The position numbers and the translations under genes are program-made. A stretch of DNA of 64,000 bases from Novosphingobium guangzhouense (GTDB lineage Bacteria; Pseudomonadota; Alphaproteobacteria; Sphingomonadales; Sphingomonadaceae). The notes beneath the pieces are model-generated. The model made no database searches. It saw only the letters and a program-made list of their open reading frames with translations, and was not told where the DNA came from. The DNA is taken from contig NZ_LYMM01000084.1 of NCBI RefSeq assembly GCF_002896965.1, positions 1 through 64,000 on the forward strand, given 5' to 3'. The first letter of the stretch is position 1, and every line of letters starts with the position of its first letter. Positions 53,701 to 61,871 of the stretch are shown in pieces.

Positions 53701-54671
53701 AGGCAGAACTTGCCGAACCCTACATCGCCCGCCTTGGCCATGCCTACGGTGCGCGGGACTGGGGCCTGTCGCTGGAGGGTACGAACCTTTTCGCCGAACA
53801 GCTGAAGGACGTCGATGCGGCAGTGCTGATGCGTTCGTCGAACGTCCACGGCCTGCTGTCCACCGATCACCCCTTCGAGCACCTTGGCGGTCTGTCACTG
53901 GCGGTCCGGGCGGTTTCAGGACGCACGCCCGACCTTTTCGTCACCGATATGCGCGGGAACGAGGCACGGGTGACGAGTGCGGGCGGTTACATTTCCGAGG
54001 AACTGCGCGCGCGCTACCTCAATCCGCAATGGATCGGGGCGATGCAGCGTGAGGGCTATGCCGGGGCCAATGCCATGGCCGGTATCGTCAACAACCTGTG
54101 GGGCTGGCAAGTGACTGATCCCGCCAGCGTGCGCGCTGACCAGTGGCAGGCGATGCACGACACATATGTGGCCGACAGTCGCAAGCTGGGGTTGTCCCGT
54201 TTCTTCGCGCAGGTTCATCCCGGCGCGCAGTTGCAGATGGTCGATCGCATGCTGGAGGCCGTTTCGCGTGGATACTGGCAGACCGATGCCGCCACCCGCG
54301 CGTCGCTGGCCCGGCGCCGCGCCGAACTGGCACAAGCCGTTGCAGAAGCGGACAAGGCCGCGCGACAACGGCTGGAAGGCGCAGGCTTTGGTCTTTCGGG
54401 CAGTCCTGCAACGTCGCTGGCCGCAAGCCCCGTTGCGCGTGCCGCACGCCCGCAACCGCAGGCCGAAAAGGCGGCACCCATGCCCCCGATGCCACCCGTG
54501 GGCCGCGTGCTGGAACGCCAGCGGCCCAGCCCGATGCCGGAACAGCCTCATCTTCGCGGACAATTGCCGGCGCTGCTTCTTATCCTGACCCTTTTCCTTG
54601 CCGGTGCGGTGCTTGAAGCCATGGCCCGCCGTGCCGCCCTCTCGCGAAAGATCCTCAATGCCAGAGCTTGA
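50769..54671 (+). CDS. Exported, membrane-anchored CobN-like chelatase subunit
   Basis: A 1300-residue protein related to CobN/BchH/HmuS. Unlike cobaltochelatase CobN it starts with a signal peptide (MQRWLTLLLALLALVPSPSDA) and ends with a membrane segment (LPALLLILTLFLAGAVLEAM) after a Pro/Ala-rich linker near 1215-1265, so the main body should be periplasmic. The family core is present: VHFGTHGTQEWTPGK at about 525-539 and LMRSSNVHGLLS further on. No CobS/CobT partners are encoded here. Neighbours are a TonB receptor, an ExbB-like protein and DUF2149, like the Bacteroidetes hmu haem operon. Metal removal from or insertion into a tetrapyrrole is inferred. Confidence 0.88.
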   Translation: MQRWLTLLLALLALVPSPSDAADVPPPTVRILSTGFVLPAKFARLAQWAEAEGYRLEWRYVDDGTDSAKVAAAGADLIVIDAPRPSDRAAVEKTLGPLADLQGAWIAVGGGPPASGGLPQGAARRLIGYYAGGGEANLRGFVKAVPLALAGDDLSALPPPQPLPAGGLYHPQAPSVFADAGAFAAWNTPRGTRPVVAFAISEGQIRDMQTSVIDALARSAEARGLAPAFFWYDERDPQALTKVLRPLDAQVLVNLTHMQDGDARKAEFESLGIPVLQGLVDRAMTPGQWRAASSGISGASAAVMLTGPESWGISDPLVIGAVENGEPVPIPEQIELMTAKLARLVALRHAPASDKHIALFFWNYPVGERNLAASNLNLPLSLAKMSRDLAAAGYDVKPGEEADLIAAGQAMLGGLYHPEKLAELAARGLADRLPLAQYKAWLATLPQAQQAAIMQHWGRPEDSPALGNGAFLIPRLALGKLSVLPQPPRGGDPARAYHDTKVPPDHRYLATYLWVRTRGQADAIVHFGTHGTQEWTPGKDRGLWSGDYPMLLVGDIPVFYPYIQDNVAEAIQARRRGRAVTVSHQTPAFAPSGLYDELRDIHALIHQYAQLDAGPVRERVGREIVARATAAHFDADLGWDKARIARDFDGYYTALHDRLHQIARASVPLGLHTFGEPAQEQQRLSTVMQQLGPDYLKALGLDPAEAFAEDFTQIARTEPYRVLHRYLREREDPATITDPVLRAQVDKALVYDRNLAAPGETEALLTGLAGGFVRAGAGGDPVREPDVPSGRNLYAFDAQKVPTPAAYAEGGRALDRLVAAYRDKHGGAWPRKLAFSMFSGETIRTLGIGEGQILQALGLRPVWGRGGRVERLEIVPAQELGRPRIDVLVQPTSVYRDQFDVFMRLLADGIDRVAALDENTGPAANARALEQRLIASGIAADRARELARLRIFTNAPGDYGTGLPDRVVADGKGSWKDEAELAEPYIARLGHAYGARDWGLSLEGTNLFAEQLKDVDAAVLMRSSNVHGLLSTDHPFEHLGGLSLAVRAVSGRTPDLFVTDMRGNEARVTSAGGYISEELRARYLNPQWIGAMQREGYAGANAMAGIVNNLWGWQVTDPASVRADQWQAMHDTYVADSRKLGLSRFFAQVHPGAQLQMVDRMLEAVSRGYWQTDAATRASLARRRAELAQAVAEADKAARQRLEGAGFGLSGSPATSLAASPVARAARPQPQAEKAAPMPPMPPVGRVLERQRPSPMPEQPHLRGQLPALLLILTLFLAGAVLEAMARRAALSRKILNARA

Positions 54672-55131
54672 AGCCACTCTATACGATGCCTCGCGATTGT
54701 TCCTCGTGCCGGTCATGGTGCTGATCTTGCTGGCACTTGCTTACGCCATCGTCAGCCTGGGCAGCTTCGCCTTCGAAGCCGCTGTGCGCGGAACGGGCCG
54801 AGGCAGTCGCCCCCTCCATGCCTATCGTGCGCGCACCGGCGGTGCCAGCGAGGATCTGGAGCTGCAGATCATGCGCCGTCTCGAATGGCTGCGCATCGTA
54901 TCGCGCAGCGCGCCGATGCTGGGGCTGGTGGCGACGATGATCCCGATGGGGCCGGCGCTGCTGGCGCTGGGCAACAATGATGGCGCGGCAGTGGGCAAGA
55001 ACCTTGTCGTCGCGTTTTCCTCGGTGATCCTGGCGCTGGTGGCAGCATCGATCAGCTTTTTCGTCTATACTATCCGGCGCCGATGGCTGCTGGAGGAACT
55101 GCGCGAGCTAGAGACGGAAGGAGCCGCCTGA
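54658..55131 (+). CDS. MotA/TolQ/ExbB-like proton-channel protein
   Basis: A 157-residue inner-membrane protein with three hydrophobic segments (about 13-38, 85-105, 115-138). LRIVSRSAPMLGLVATMIPMGPAL is the ExbB/TolQ-type signature. It overlaps the CobN-like gene by 14 bases and is followed by DUF2149. It probably forms, with DUF2149, an energy-transducing unit for the CobN-like protein or its receptor, in place of a standard ExbBD. Confidence 0.88.
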   Translation: MPELEATLYDASRLFLVPVMVLILLALAYAIVSLGSFAFEAAVRGTGRGSRPLHAYRARTGGASEDLELQIMRRLEWLRIVSRSAPMLGLVATMIPMGPALLALGNNDGAAVGKNLVVAFSSVILALVAASISFFVYTIRRRWLLEELRELETEGAA

Positions 55132-55436
55132 TGCGCTTCCTCGAAGATGACGAGGCGGATGATCCGATCCTCTCGGTGGTCAATCTGGTGGACCTGTTCC
55201 TGGTGATCTGCGCGATCCTGATGGTGCTGATCGCGCGCAATCCGCTCAACCCGTTCCAGTCCAAAGATGTGATCGTCATCGAGAATCCGGGCAAGGACGA
55301 CATGACGATTACCGTCAAGAACGGCGAGAAGCTTGAGCGCTACACCTCCACCAGCAGGATGGGCAAGGGCGGCGGGATCAAGGCAGGGGTTACCTATCGT
55401 CTGCCGGATGGAAATCTCGTTTACGTGCCGGAATAG
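55131..55436 (+). CDS. DUF2149 protein, ExbD-like topology
   Basis: A 101-residue protein: acidic N terminus (RFLEDDEADDP), one membrane segment with an internal Asp (NLVDLFLVICAILMVLIA, about 17-35) and a small periplasmic domain. The charged residue within the membrane helix is as in ExbD/TolR. The start shares one base with the preceding stop (TGATG). Companion of the ExbB-like protein; the CobN-like/ExbB-like/DUF2149 set recurs in haem-uptake operons of Bacteroidetes. Confidence 0.85.
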   Translation: MRFLEDDEADDPILSVVNLVDLFLVICAILMVLIARNPLNPFQSKDVIVIENPGKDDMTITVKNGEKLERYTSTSRMGKGGGIKAGVTYRLPDGNLVYVPE

Positions 55437-55491
55437 AGATCGCGAAATCGCGCCGTGCATCGTTCGCTCAATTCGCAGACCGCAACGACAA

Positions 55492-55522
55492 GCAAGGGCA
55501 TCCTGTCAGGGTATGCCCTTGC
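55492..55522. terminator. Bidirectional hairpin between convergent genes
   Basis: GCAAGGGCAT (55492-55501) and ATGCCCTTGC (55513-55522) form a perfect 10-bp stem with an 11-base loop in the 94-base gap between convergent DUF2149 and TonB-receptor genes. It can serve both strands. Confidence 0.55.
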
Positions 55523-55530
55523 CATCATGA

Positions 55531-58320
55531 CTAGAAACGCAATTCCAGGTTCGCCTTGAGCATGCGCCCGGGATAGAAATTGTAGCCGAACGTGGTGGGC
55601 TGCGCGTCCATCCGGTTGGTGACGTTCGCGGCGTAGACACCCAGCTTGATGCTGTCGTTCACCTTGTAGTTCGCGAAAAGGTCGAACTTCATGACCGACG
55701 GGAACAGGTTTGCGACCAGCCAGCCATCGCCGTCGGGAAGCGGTGCGGTGGAATTGAGGCGGTTGTTGTTCGTCTGCATGACCTCGATGTAACGGTACAC
55801 GGCACGCTGGCGACCGCGATAGTGCGCGGCGCCGCCCAGTTCCAGCTTGTCGCCCATCGGCGTAAGCGTTGCGGTAAGACTGCCGGTGATGGGCTGGATC
55901 AGGCCCGTCTGCATCCAGTTCCAGCTTGAGTAGCACAGCTTCCTGCCATGCCCGAGTTCGGTGTAGATGGTGTTGCTGGTGGCGTCGTCATAAGTCGACA
56001 GATAGGCCTTGCCGCTGGGGGAGTGCCAACTGCAGATATTGTTATCATGTCGCAGCGGGATCGTCAGGTTGCCGCGCAGGTTGAACAGCGGCTGCCGGTA
56101 ATCGAGGTTCAGTTCGAACCCCTGCCGGATGTATGGCGTCAGGCTGTTGACGTTGGCGATCCCGCCTGCCGATGGCGACAGCAGATGCGCGCCGGTATCG
56201 GCATCGCCGTAAGGATCACTCGTGAGCGAGTTGCGCGAGATGATCGGCCCATAAGTGATATAGTCACTGATCCGGTTGCGATAGAACAGCACACCCAGCT
56301 TCAGCCGGTCCGATGCTGCGAACAGGCCCGATTTCGTATAATCGACACCCAGTTGCAGTGACAGGTTGGCTTCGGGCCTGAGGTCCGGGTTCGCGGTGAA
56401 GGTCGTCATGTTGTAGACGCCCGCCATGTACATCTCGTTGCTGGTCGGCGCGCGCTCTGCGTAGTTGAGCTTGGCGTATCCTGTCAGCCCGCTGCCTTGC
56501 GGAGTGTATTGCACCGCAAGGTGAGCGGACTTCAGGTTGAAGCGGTGATGCTCGTTCCCGGAGGTATAGAATGAATTGCCTGAGTTCGGGATGATATAGA
56601 ACTGATCGGCGTAGCCTTCGAGATCCGCCGAGGCCATCTGCCGCGCCACGCTCGTCGAATAGCCCAGCGATCGGTAATAGGTGCGCAGTTCTATCAGCTT
56701 GGCCGAGTAATCGTTGACGCCAGCCTTTGCATGGTTGCCCGTGACGTAGCGCGGTTCGTAGACGCTCATCCGCACATGCTGCCAGCCCACACCCGCGTTG
56801 GCCTGAAACGGGCCGCTGCCTTCGGTGCTGAAGGACAGCGCGGCGGCAAACGTGTCGTTGCGGGATTCCGGATCCCACTTGGGGATGGGATAATCGATGC
56901 CGAAGCTGGCCATGTACTGCGCGTAGTATTCCTGCTCGGAAAGGCTGTCGACGGTCTTGTCCATGCGGCGCAGATCGACGCCGAAGTCCATGCGCATCGG
57001 CCCGGCGAACGGCATGGTGAAGTGCGCGGAGTTGTCCAGTCTCAGTCCGTAGGACCGGTTGGTGACATCGTAATGCAGCGGCTTGTTGGCCGAGATCGAG
57101 CCGGGCAGCGCCAGCCAGTTCTGGCGCCGGTTCTGGTCTTCGTAATAGACCTGCGCCTGCGGGTTCAGCCAATCGGAGAAGGCGCCCGAGTATTTCAGGC
57201 TGGCGATCGTGTTCTTCATGCGCGTGCGCACGGACCACGGGTCGTCCCGCCAGTAAGCGGGATCGCCGACAGTGCCCCCGTCCCATTCGCCCGGCACCAG
57301 GACGACCGGTGCCTGCTCGGTATAATAGCGTGCGCCACTATGGACGGCGAACAGGTCGATCTTCTGGTCGTGATCGTCGCCAAAGTCGTAGCGCAGGCGC
57401 AGTTCGCCTGAATATGTGCGCTTGCGCGTGCCTTCCAGCGCGCTCGATTTGGCGGCCTGCTTCAGGTACTTCGCCTGCTCGACGCTGAGCTGGCAGTTCT
57501 CGAAGCCACCCATGGAACTGCCCAGGATCGGGATGATGGCCTGATAGCGGCACGTTCCTTCGGGCACGCCGCCCGCACCATCGGCGAAAGTCAGGTTGTT
57601 GGCGTGGAAATTGCGCATCATTGCATCGGTGTCGAAACCGCTGCCGACGCGGTAGTCCTTATTGTCCGAATAGGCGCCGCCCACCAGCCATTCGAAGCCA
57701 CCGTGACGGCCCGCAAGGAACGCCGAGCCTGACGGCCGCTGGCCGTTACCGATGTGCCCGATCCCGGTAGAGGCGCGCGCAAGGGCGCCGATGCTGCGAC
57801 CGGGTTTCAGCACATCGTCCACGTCCATGTAGCGAAAGTTCACCGATGCGCCGAGGCCCCCGATCGCTCCGGTGCCGGTGGACCCGCCGCGCGTCACATC
57901 GATGCCGGCGAGCATCATCGGATCGACGAAGATCGACCCGGTCTGCGCGATATTGGCGCTGAAGGCGCTGAAACCCTGGCTGATCCCTTCGATCTGCTGA
58001 GTGATGCGGTTCTGCCCCTCGATCCCCTGGACGCCCACGGCCACGTCCGCACGCGAATAGAGGCTGTTGATGTGCAGGCCCGAGATGCTCTCGATCAGGT
58101 CGGCCATGTTGCCGGCATCGCGGCGCTGGATCGCTTTGGCGCCAAGGTCCACCTGCTCGTCCTTGTCACGCAGGCCAGTGACGGTGATCGCCTTTTCGCC
58201 GTCATCCTTGTGCGGCCGGTCTTGCGCGAATGCCGCCACGGGCACGAGCGCGGTGGAGGCCAGCAGCAGTGCTGCGGCCAGGGGCGAAGTCCGGCATTCC
58301 CGGAAACGCGGGCGGTACAT
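55531..58320 (-). CDS. Large TonB-dependent receptor
   Basis: A 929-residue receptor. Start ATG 58320 (MYRPRFRE) has AGGAG nine bases upstream, better than the ATG at 58329. Signal peptide to about residue 33 (AFAQ), plug about 45-180 (RRDAGNMADLIESISG, IDVTRGGSTGTGAIGG), barrel ending ANLELRF. Extra length lies in barrel loops. The size and plug pattern recall haem/haemophore-type or large siderophore receptors; ligand not predictable. It is divergent from an AraC regulator and IrtAB-like transporters with a Fur-like site between them. Confidence 0.88.
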   Translation of the reverse strand: MYRPRFRECRTSPLAAALLLASTALVPVAAFAQDRPHKDDGEKAITVTGLRDKDEQVDLGAKAIQRRDAGNMADLIESISGLHINSLYSRADVAVGVQGIEGQNRITQQIEGISQGFSAFSANIAQTGSIFVDPMMLAGIDVTRGGSTGTGAIGGLGASVNFRYMDVDDVLKPGRSIGALARASTGIGHIGNGQRPSGSAFLAGRHGGFEWLVGGAYSDNKDYRVGSGFDTDAMMRNFHANNLTFADGAGGVPEGTCRYQAIIPILGSSMGGFENCQLSVEQAKYLKQAAKSSALEGTRKRTYSGELRLRYDFGDDHDQKIDLFAVHSGARYYTEQAPVVLVPGEWDGGTVGDPAYWRDDPWSVRTRMKNTIASLKYSGAFSDWLNPQAQVYYEDQNRRQNWLALPGSISANKPLHYDVTNRSYGLRLDNSAHFTMPFAGPMRMDFGVDLRRMDKTVDSLSEQEYYAQYMASFGIDYPIPKWDPESRNDTFAAALSFSTEGSGPFQANAGVGWQHVRMSVYEPRYVTGNHAKAGVNDYSAKLIELRTYYRSLGYSTSVARQMASADLEGYADQFYIIPNSGNSFYTSGNEHHRFNLKSAHLAVQYTPQGSGLTGYAKLNYAERAPTSNEMYMAGVYNMTTFTANPDLRPEANLSLQLGVDYTKSGLFAASDRLKLGVLFYRNRISDYITYGPIISRNSLTSDPYGDADTGAHLLSPSAGGIANVNSLTPYIRQGFELNLDYRQPLFNLRGNLTIPLRHDNNICSWHSPSGKAYLSTYDDATSNTIYTELGHGRKLCYSSWNWMQTGLIQPITGSLTATLTPMGDKLELGGAAHYRGRQRAVYRYIEVMQTNNNRLNSTAPLPDGDGWLVANLFPSVMKFDLFANYKVNDSIKLGVYAANVTNRMDAQPTTFGYNFYPGRMLKANLELRF

Positions 58321-58462
58321 TCTCAACATCTCCTGCACACACAAAAGTGATTGCCCCCGATCACCTGCATATCCGTTGAGTGCTAACCGACTGGTTTGAT
58401 TGGGTTGCACGAAGCGGGAGGTGCCGAGATTGACTCGACAAGGATCGTCGCGTCGCTATAAA

Positions 58463-58477
58463 TGATAGTGATTATCA
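58463..58477. promoter_or_regulatory. Fur-like palindrome between the receptor and araC-like genes
   Basis: TGATA-GTGAT-TATCA is a perfect palindrome in an AT-rich tract, 143 bases from the receptor start and 65 bases before the regulator start. It has the same TGATA-N5-TATCA form as the site at 46757. Iron-dependent repression of the divergent operons is the likely role. Confidence 0.6.
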
Positions 58478-58541
58478 ATTGCAAATCTGCCCGAAGCGGG
58501 TTTTTCTCTACCCGCATCGGATCGCCGGGGAGTAAGGCCGC

Positions 58542-59486
58542 ATGTCCGCAACACCGCCATCATCGATCCTGCAAACACCGATTTCCGTGCTGCTGGGCGG
58601 CGATGCCGACGTCGGCGCCTGCAGCTTCGCGCGGGTGGAACTGCAACCGGGAATCGATCTGACGGTGTGGGAAGGCGACCTTGCCCAGCCGATCACGTTC
58701 GATGTCCACGACGACTGGCACCGCATCAACTTCTCCTGCGCGCTGGCGGGCCGTTCCCAGTTTTCGACGCTCGACCAGCAGCGTAACGAGGCGCACCAGC
58801 TTGATGGCGGGATGAGCTGCGTCAGCTTCACCCCCGATGTGCGCGGGCAGGCCAGTTATCGCGGCCGGATTTCGAGCCTGCATGTCTCGATGGACCCGGC
58901 AATGCTTGAAGGATTGCTGCCCGACGCGCCTGCGCAGTTGCATCGTCGGCTGGGCGAGGGGCGCTTCTATCGCCAGAACGCCGCCGCCGCCGAGATGAGC
59001 GCGACCGCGCAGGCAATGACCCAGGCGATGCAGCGCGCCCGGATGCGGGGAGATACCGCGCTTGCCGGAGCATCGCGGATGTGGATGCTGGGCCAGGCCT
59101 TCGTGATGGCCAGCCTGGCGATCGAGGCGGGTTTCGGCGATGAGCGGGCAAGCGCCGACCTCAGCCTCGAAGAGATGCGCAAGCTGCGCCGCGCGCGCGA
59201 TCTGCTGCTGGCCGATCTGACGCAGGCGCCGACCATCGCGATGCTGGCAGCCGAGACGGGGCTGCCGGTGATGAAGGTCAAGCGCGGCTTTCGCCAGCTG
59301 TTCGATGACAGCGTCTACGGCCTGTTCCAACGCGAACGGATGATCGAGGCGCGGCGGCGTCTGGTGGCGGACATGCCGGTGATGCTGGTCGCCAGCGACC
59401 TTGGCTATACCAACGCCAGCCACTTTGCGGCAGCCTTCCGCAAGCAGTTCGGTATCGCCCCCTCCGACCTCAAGCGGCGGAAGTGA
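58542..59486 (+). CDS. AraC-family regulator (PchR/YbtA-like)
   Basis: A 314-residue regulator with an N-terminal ligand-sensing region and a C-terminal double helix-turn-helix (about 225-314: MLAAETGLPVMKVKRGFRQLF and DLGYTNASHFAAAFRKQFGIAPSDLK). AraC proteins beside TonB receptors and IrtAB/YbtPQ-like transporters typically sense the ferric siderophore and activate uptake, as PchR and YbtA do. It probably activates the divergent receptor and the downstream transporter genes. Confidence 0.9.
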   Translation: MSATPPSSILQTPISVLLGGDADVGACSFARVELQPGIDLTVWEGDLAQPITFDVHDDWHRINFSCALAGRSQFSTLDQQRNEAHQLDGGMSCVSFTPDVRGQASYRGRISSLHVSMDPAMLEGLLPDAPAQLHRRLGEGRFYRQNAAAAEMSATAQAMTQAMQRARMRGDTALAGASRMWMLGQAFVMASLAIEAGFGDERASADLSLEEMRKLRRARDLLLADLTQAPTIAMLAAETGLPVMKVKRGFRQLFDDSVYGLFQRERMIEARRRLVADMPVMLVASDLGYTNASHFAAAFRKQFGIAPSDLKRRK

Positions 59487-59587
59487 AGTTCACCGATCCG
59501 GGCAACATCCGCACCATCTCGGGTAGAGAGGGGCTGCTGCAAATGATTAGCATCCGCAAACTTTTCCATCCTTCGCGGAGTGCCTTC

Positions 59588-59992
59588 ATGACCCTGTTCG
59601 TCGATACCCGGAGCTGGCCGATCGTGCGCCTGACGATGCCCGAACAGGTGCCCGATGCCGAAGCTCAGGCGCATGTCGAACAGTTGCAGGCGGTCTACGC
59701 GCTGGACGAGCCGTTCGTGCTGTTCATGGCCGGGGCGGAACTGCCGCGTCATTCGCCCGCGTTCATGCAGGCCTATGGCGCTTGGGCCATGGCCAGCATG
59801 GACGTGCAGCGCCGTTTGTGCCGGGGGGCTGTGCGGATCGAGCCCGATGCCGGGCTGCGTGCCGCCTACCGCGAGCGCGCGGCGGCTGCGGCAAGGGCCA
59901 ATCCGCAGCCTTACGCTTATGCGATCGTCGCTGACGAAGTCGAGGCTGCGGAACTGGCCGGGCGCTGGCTGGCAAGTGCGCCGCAGCCGTGA
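59588..59992 (+). CDS. Small protein between araC-like and ABC transporter genes
   Basis: The ATG at 59588 (MTLFVDTRSW) has GGAG eight bases upstream and gives 134 residues; an upstream start at 59483 is possible but weaker. The pattern of strand, helix, LDEPFVLFMAGAELPRHSP and a C-terminal AIVADEVEAAELAGRWL helix recalls small STAS/SpoIIAA-like proteins, but I do not recognise the family with confidence. It lies in the same operon direction as the ABC transporter. Function unknown. Confidence 0.6.
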   Translation: MTLFVDTRSWPIVRLTMPEQVPDAEAQAHVEQLQAVYALDEPFVLFMAGAELPRHSPAFMQAYGAWAMASMDVQRRLCRGAVRIEPDAGLRAAYRERAAAAARANPQPYAYAIVADEVEAAELAGRWLASAPQP

Positions 59993-60029
59993 TGACCCGC
60001 TCCGTCCTGTCGCAAGGGAGATACCCCCC

Positions 60030-61871
60030 GTGTCCTTAGCTGAAGCGTCATTGGCCGAAACCACCGAAAGCCTCACTCCTGAAGCCGCGCAGGGGCCGGA
60101 TTACCTTGCCCCTTTGCGGCTCATGCGCGGGCATCTGGGGGACTCTTCCGCACGGCTGGCTTTCGCGATCGGGCTGGCGACGCTGGGTGTCTTCGCCGAA
60201 CTCGTGCCGGTCTGGGCGGTCTACCGGCTGGTCGCGGCGGCAGTGGCGGGTACGCTCGACTGGCCGCTGGTGACGACGCACGCCGCGATCGCGGCGCTGG
60301 GCGTGATCGTCGGCTTTGCGGCGATGGGGCTGGCGCTGGGCCAGTCGCACCTTGTGGCCTTCGATGTCATCCATCGCGTGCGCCTCGCTGCCGCGCGGCA
60401 CATGGCGCGCCTGCCGCTGGGCTACTTCGCCGAGCGGCCCAGCGGCGATGCCAAGAAGCAGGTGGTCGACGAGCCCGAGAAGCTGGAAGCCATCGTCGCC
60501 CATGGCCTGCCCGAAGGCGTCAGTTCGGTGGCGACATGGCTGGCGGTGTCGATCTGGCTGTTCGCGGTGGACTGGCGCATGGCGCTGGCCGCGATCGTGC
60601 TGACGCCGGTGTCCTTCGTGCTGCTGGGCATCGGCATGAAGCGCGGCGGCACTTATGCCACGGCTTATCAGCGCGCCAATGCGCGGATGAACGCGGCGAT
60701 CGTCGAATATCTGGCGGGGATGCCGGTGGTGAAGGTGTTCAACCGCACCAGAGACAGCTTTGCCGAGACGAGCGCGGCGGCACGTGCCTATGCCGATATC
60801 GAGACGCGCTGGGCGCGCGCCTACCTGCCGCTGGGCGGGGCGTTCTACATGCTGGTGATCGCCAATATCGTGGTGATCCTGCCGGTCGGGCTGATGCTGG
60901 TGAAGGCCGGGACGCTCGACCTTCCGACGCTGCTGCTGTTCGTGATCCTGGGCGCCAATTACAGCCAGCCGCTGCTCAAGCTGTTCAACCAGTTTCATGG
61001 TCTTGCGCATATCGCGATGGGCTCCAGCGCCGTCACCGACCTGCTGGCGCAGGAACCGCAGGCTGACAGCGGCAGGCGGGTGATCCTGCGCAATCACGAT
61101 GTCGCGTTCGAGAAAGTGCGCTTCGGCTACGGCCAAAACGACGTGCTCCACGGCGTCGGCTTTCTCGCCCGCACCGGCGAGGTGACGGCGCTGGTCGGGC
61201 CTTCGGGCTCGGGCAAGAGCACGATCGCCGCGCTCGTCGCGCGGTTCCGGGATGTGCGCGAGGGCAATGTGTCGATCGGCGGGGTGGACGTGCGCGACAT
61301 GGCCATCGACCAGTTGATGGAGACGGTCGCCTTCGTGTTTCAGGATACCTTCCTGTTCTCCGACACGATCGCCGCCAACATCCGCTTCGGCAACCCCGAT
61401 GCCAGTGACGATCAGGTGCGCGCAGCGGCCGAGGCGGCGCGTGCGCATGATTTCATCATGGCGCTGGACCACGGCTACGACACGCCGCTGGGCGAGCAGG
61501 GCCGCACCCTGTCCGGCGGCGAGCGGCAGCGCATCGCCATCGCCCGCGCCATCCTGAAGGATGCGCCGGTGATCGTGCTCGACGAGGCGACCGCCTTCGC
61601 CGATCCCGACAACGAGGCCGCGATCCAGGACGCCATCGCTGCGCTGACGAAAGGGCGCACGCTGATCGTCGTCGCCCATCGCCTGCATACGATCATGGCG
61701 GCCGACCAGATCCTGTGCATCGACCGGGGCCATGTGGCCGAGCGCGGCCGCCACCGGCAATTGCTGGAGCAGAACGGCCTCTATGCGCGGCTCTGGGAAG
61801 ATTACCTCCACGCCCGCAACACGCCCTTGCGGCCCGCAAACGCCGCAACCATCACACAGGAGGCCGTATGA
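60030..61871 (+). CDS. ABC half-transporter, IrtA/YbtP-like
   Basis: A 613-residue protein with six membrane segments fused to an ATPase. The start is GTG 60030 with AAGGGAG nine bases upstream. ATPase motifs: GPSGSGKST near 393, LSGGERQR near 495, VIVLDEATAFAD near 515 and VVAHRL near 548. It lacks the N-terminal siderophore-interaction domain of mycobacterial IrtA. It overlaps the next transporter gene (ATGA), and the two should form a heterodimer. Although of exporter architecture, IrtAB and YbtPQ import ferric siderophores; the TonB receptor and AraC neighbours favour import. Confidence 0.88.
   Translation: MSLAEASLAETTESLTPEAAQGPDYLAPLRLMRGHLGDSSARLAFAIGLATLGVFAELVPVWAVYRLVAAAVAGTLDWPLVTTHAAIAALGVIVGFAAMGLALGQSHLVAFDVIHRVRLAAARHMARLPLGYFAERPSGDAKKQVVDEPEKLEAIVAHGLPEGVSSVATWLAVSIWLFAVDWRMALAAIVLTPVSFVLLGIGMKRGGTYATAYQRANARMNAAIVEYLAGMPVVKVFNRTRDSFAETSAAARAYADIETRWARAYLPLGGAFYMLVIANIVVILPVGLMLVKAGTLDLPTLLLFVILGANYSQPLLKLFNQFHGLAHIAMGSSAVTDLLAQEPQADSGRRVILRNHDVAFEKVRFGYGQNDVLHGVGFLARTGEVTALVGPSGSGKSTIAALVARFRDVREGNVSIGGVDVRDMAIDQLMETVAFVFQDTFLFSDTIAANIRFGNPDASDDQVRAAAEAARAHDFIMALDHGYDTPLGEQGRTLSGGERQRIAIARAILKDAPVIVLDEATAFADPDNEAAIQDAIAALTKGRTLIVVAHRLHTIMAADQILCIDRGHVAERGRHRQLLEQNGLYARLWEDYLHARNTPLRPANAATITQEAV

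Noticed and set aside
52212..53882. Minus-strand open frame of 556 codons
   Set aside because: Antisense to the CobN-like gene; no start context and no recognisable domain.
50769..54671. Cytoplasmic cobaltochelatase CobN of aerobic B12 synthesis
   Set aside because: It has a signal peptide and a C-terminal membrane anchor, and cobS/cobT and other cob genes are absent from the neighbourhood.
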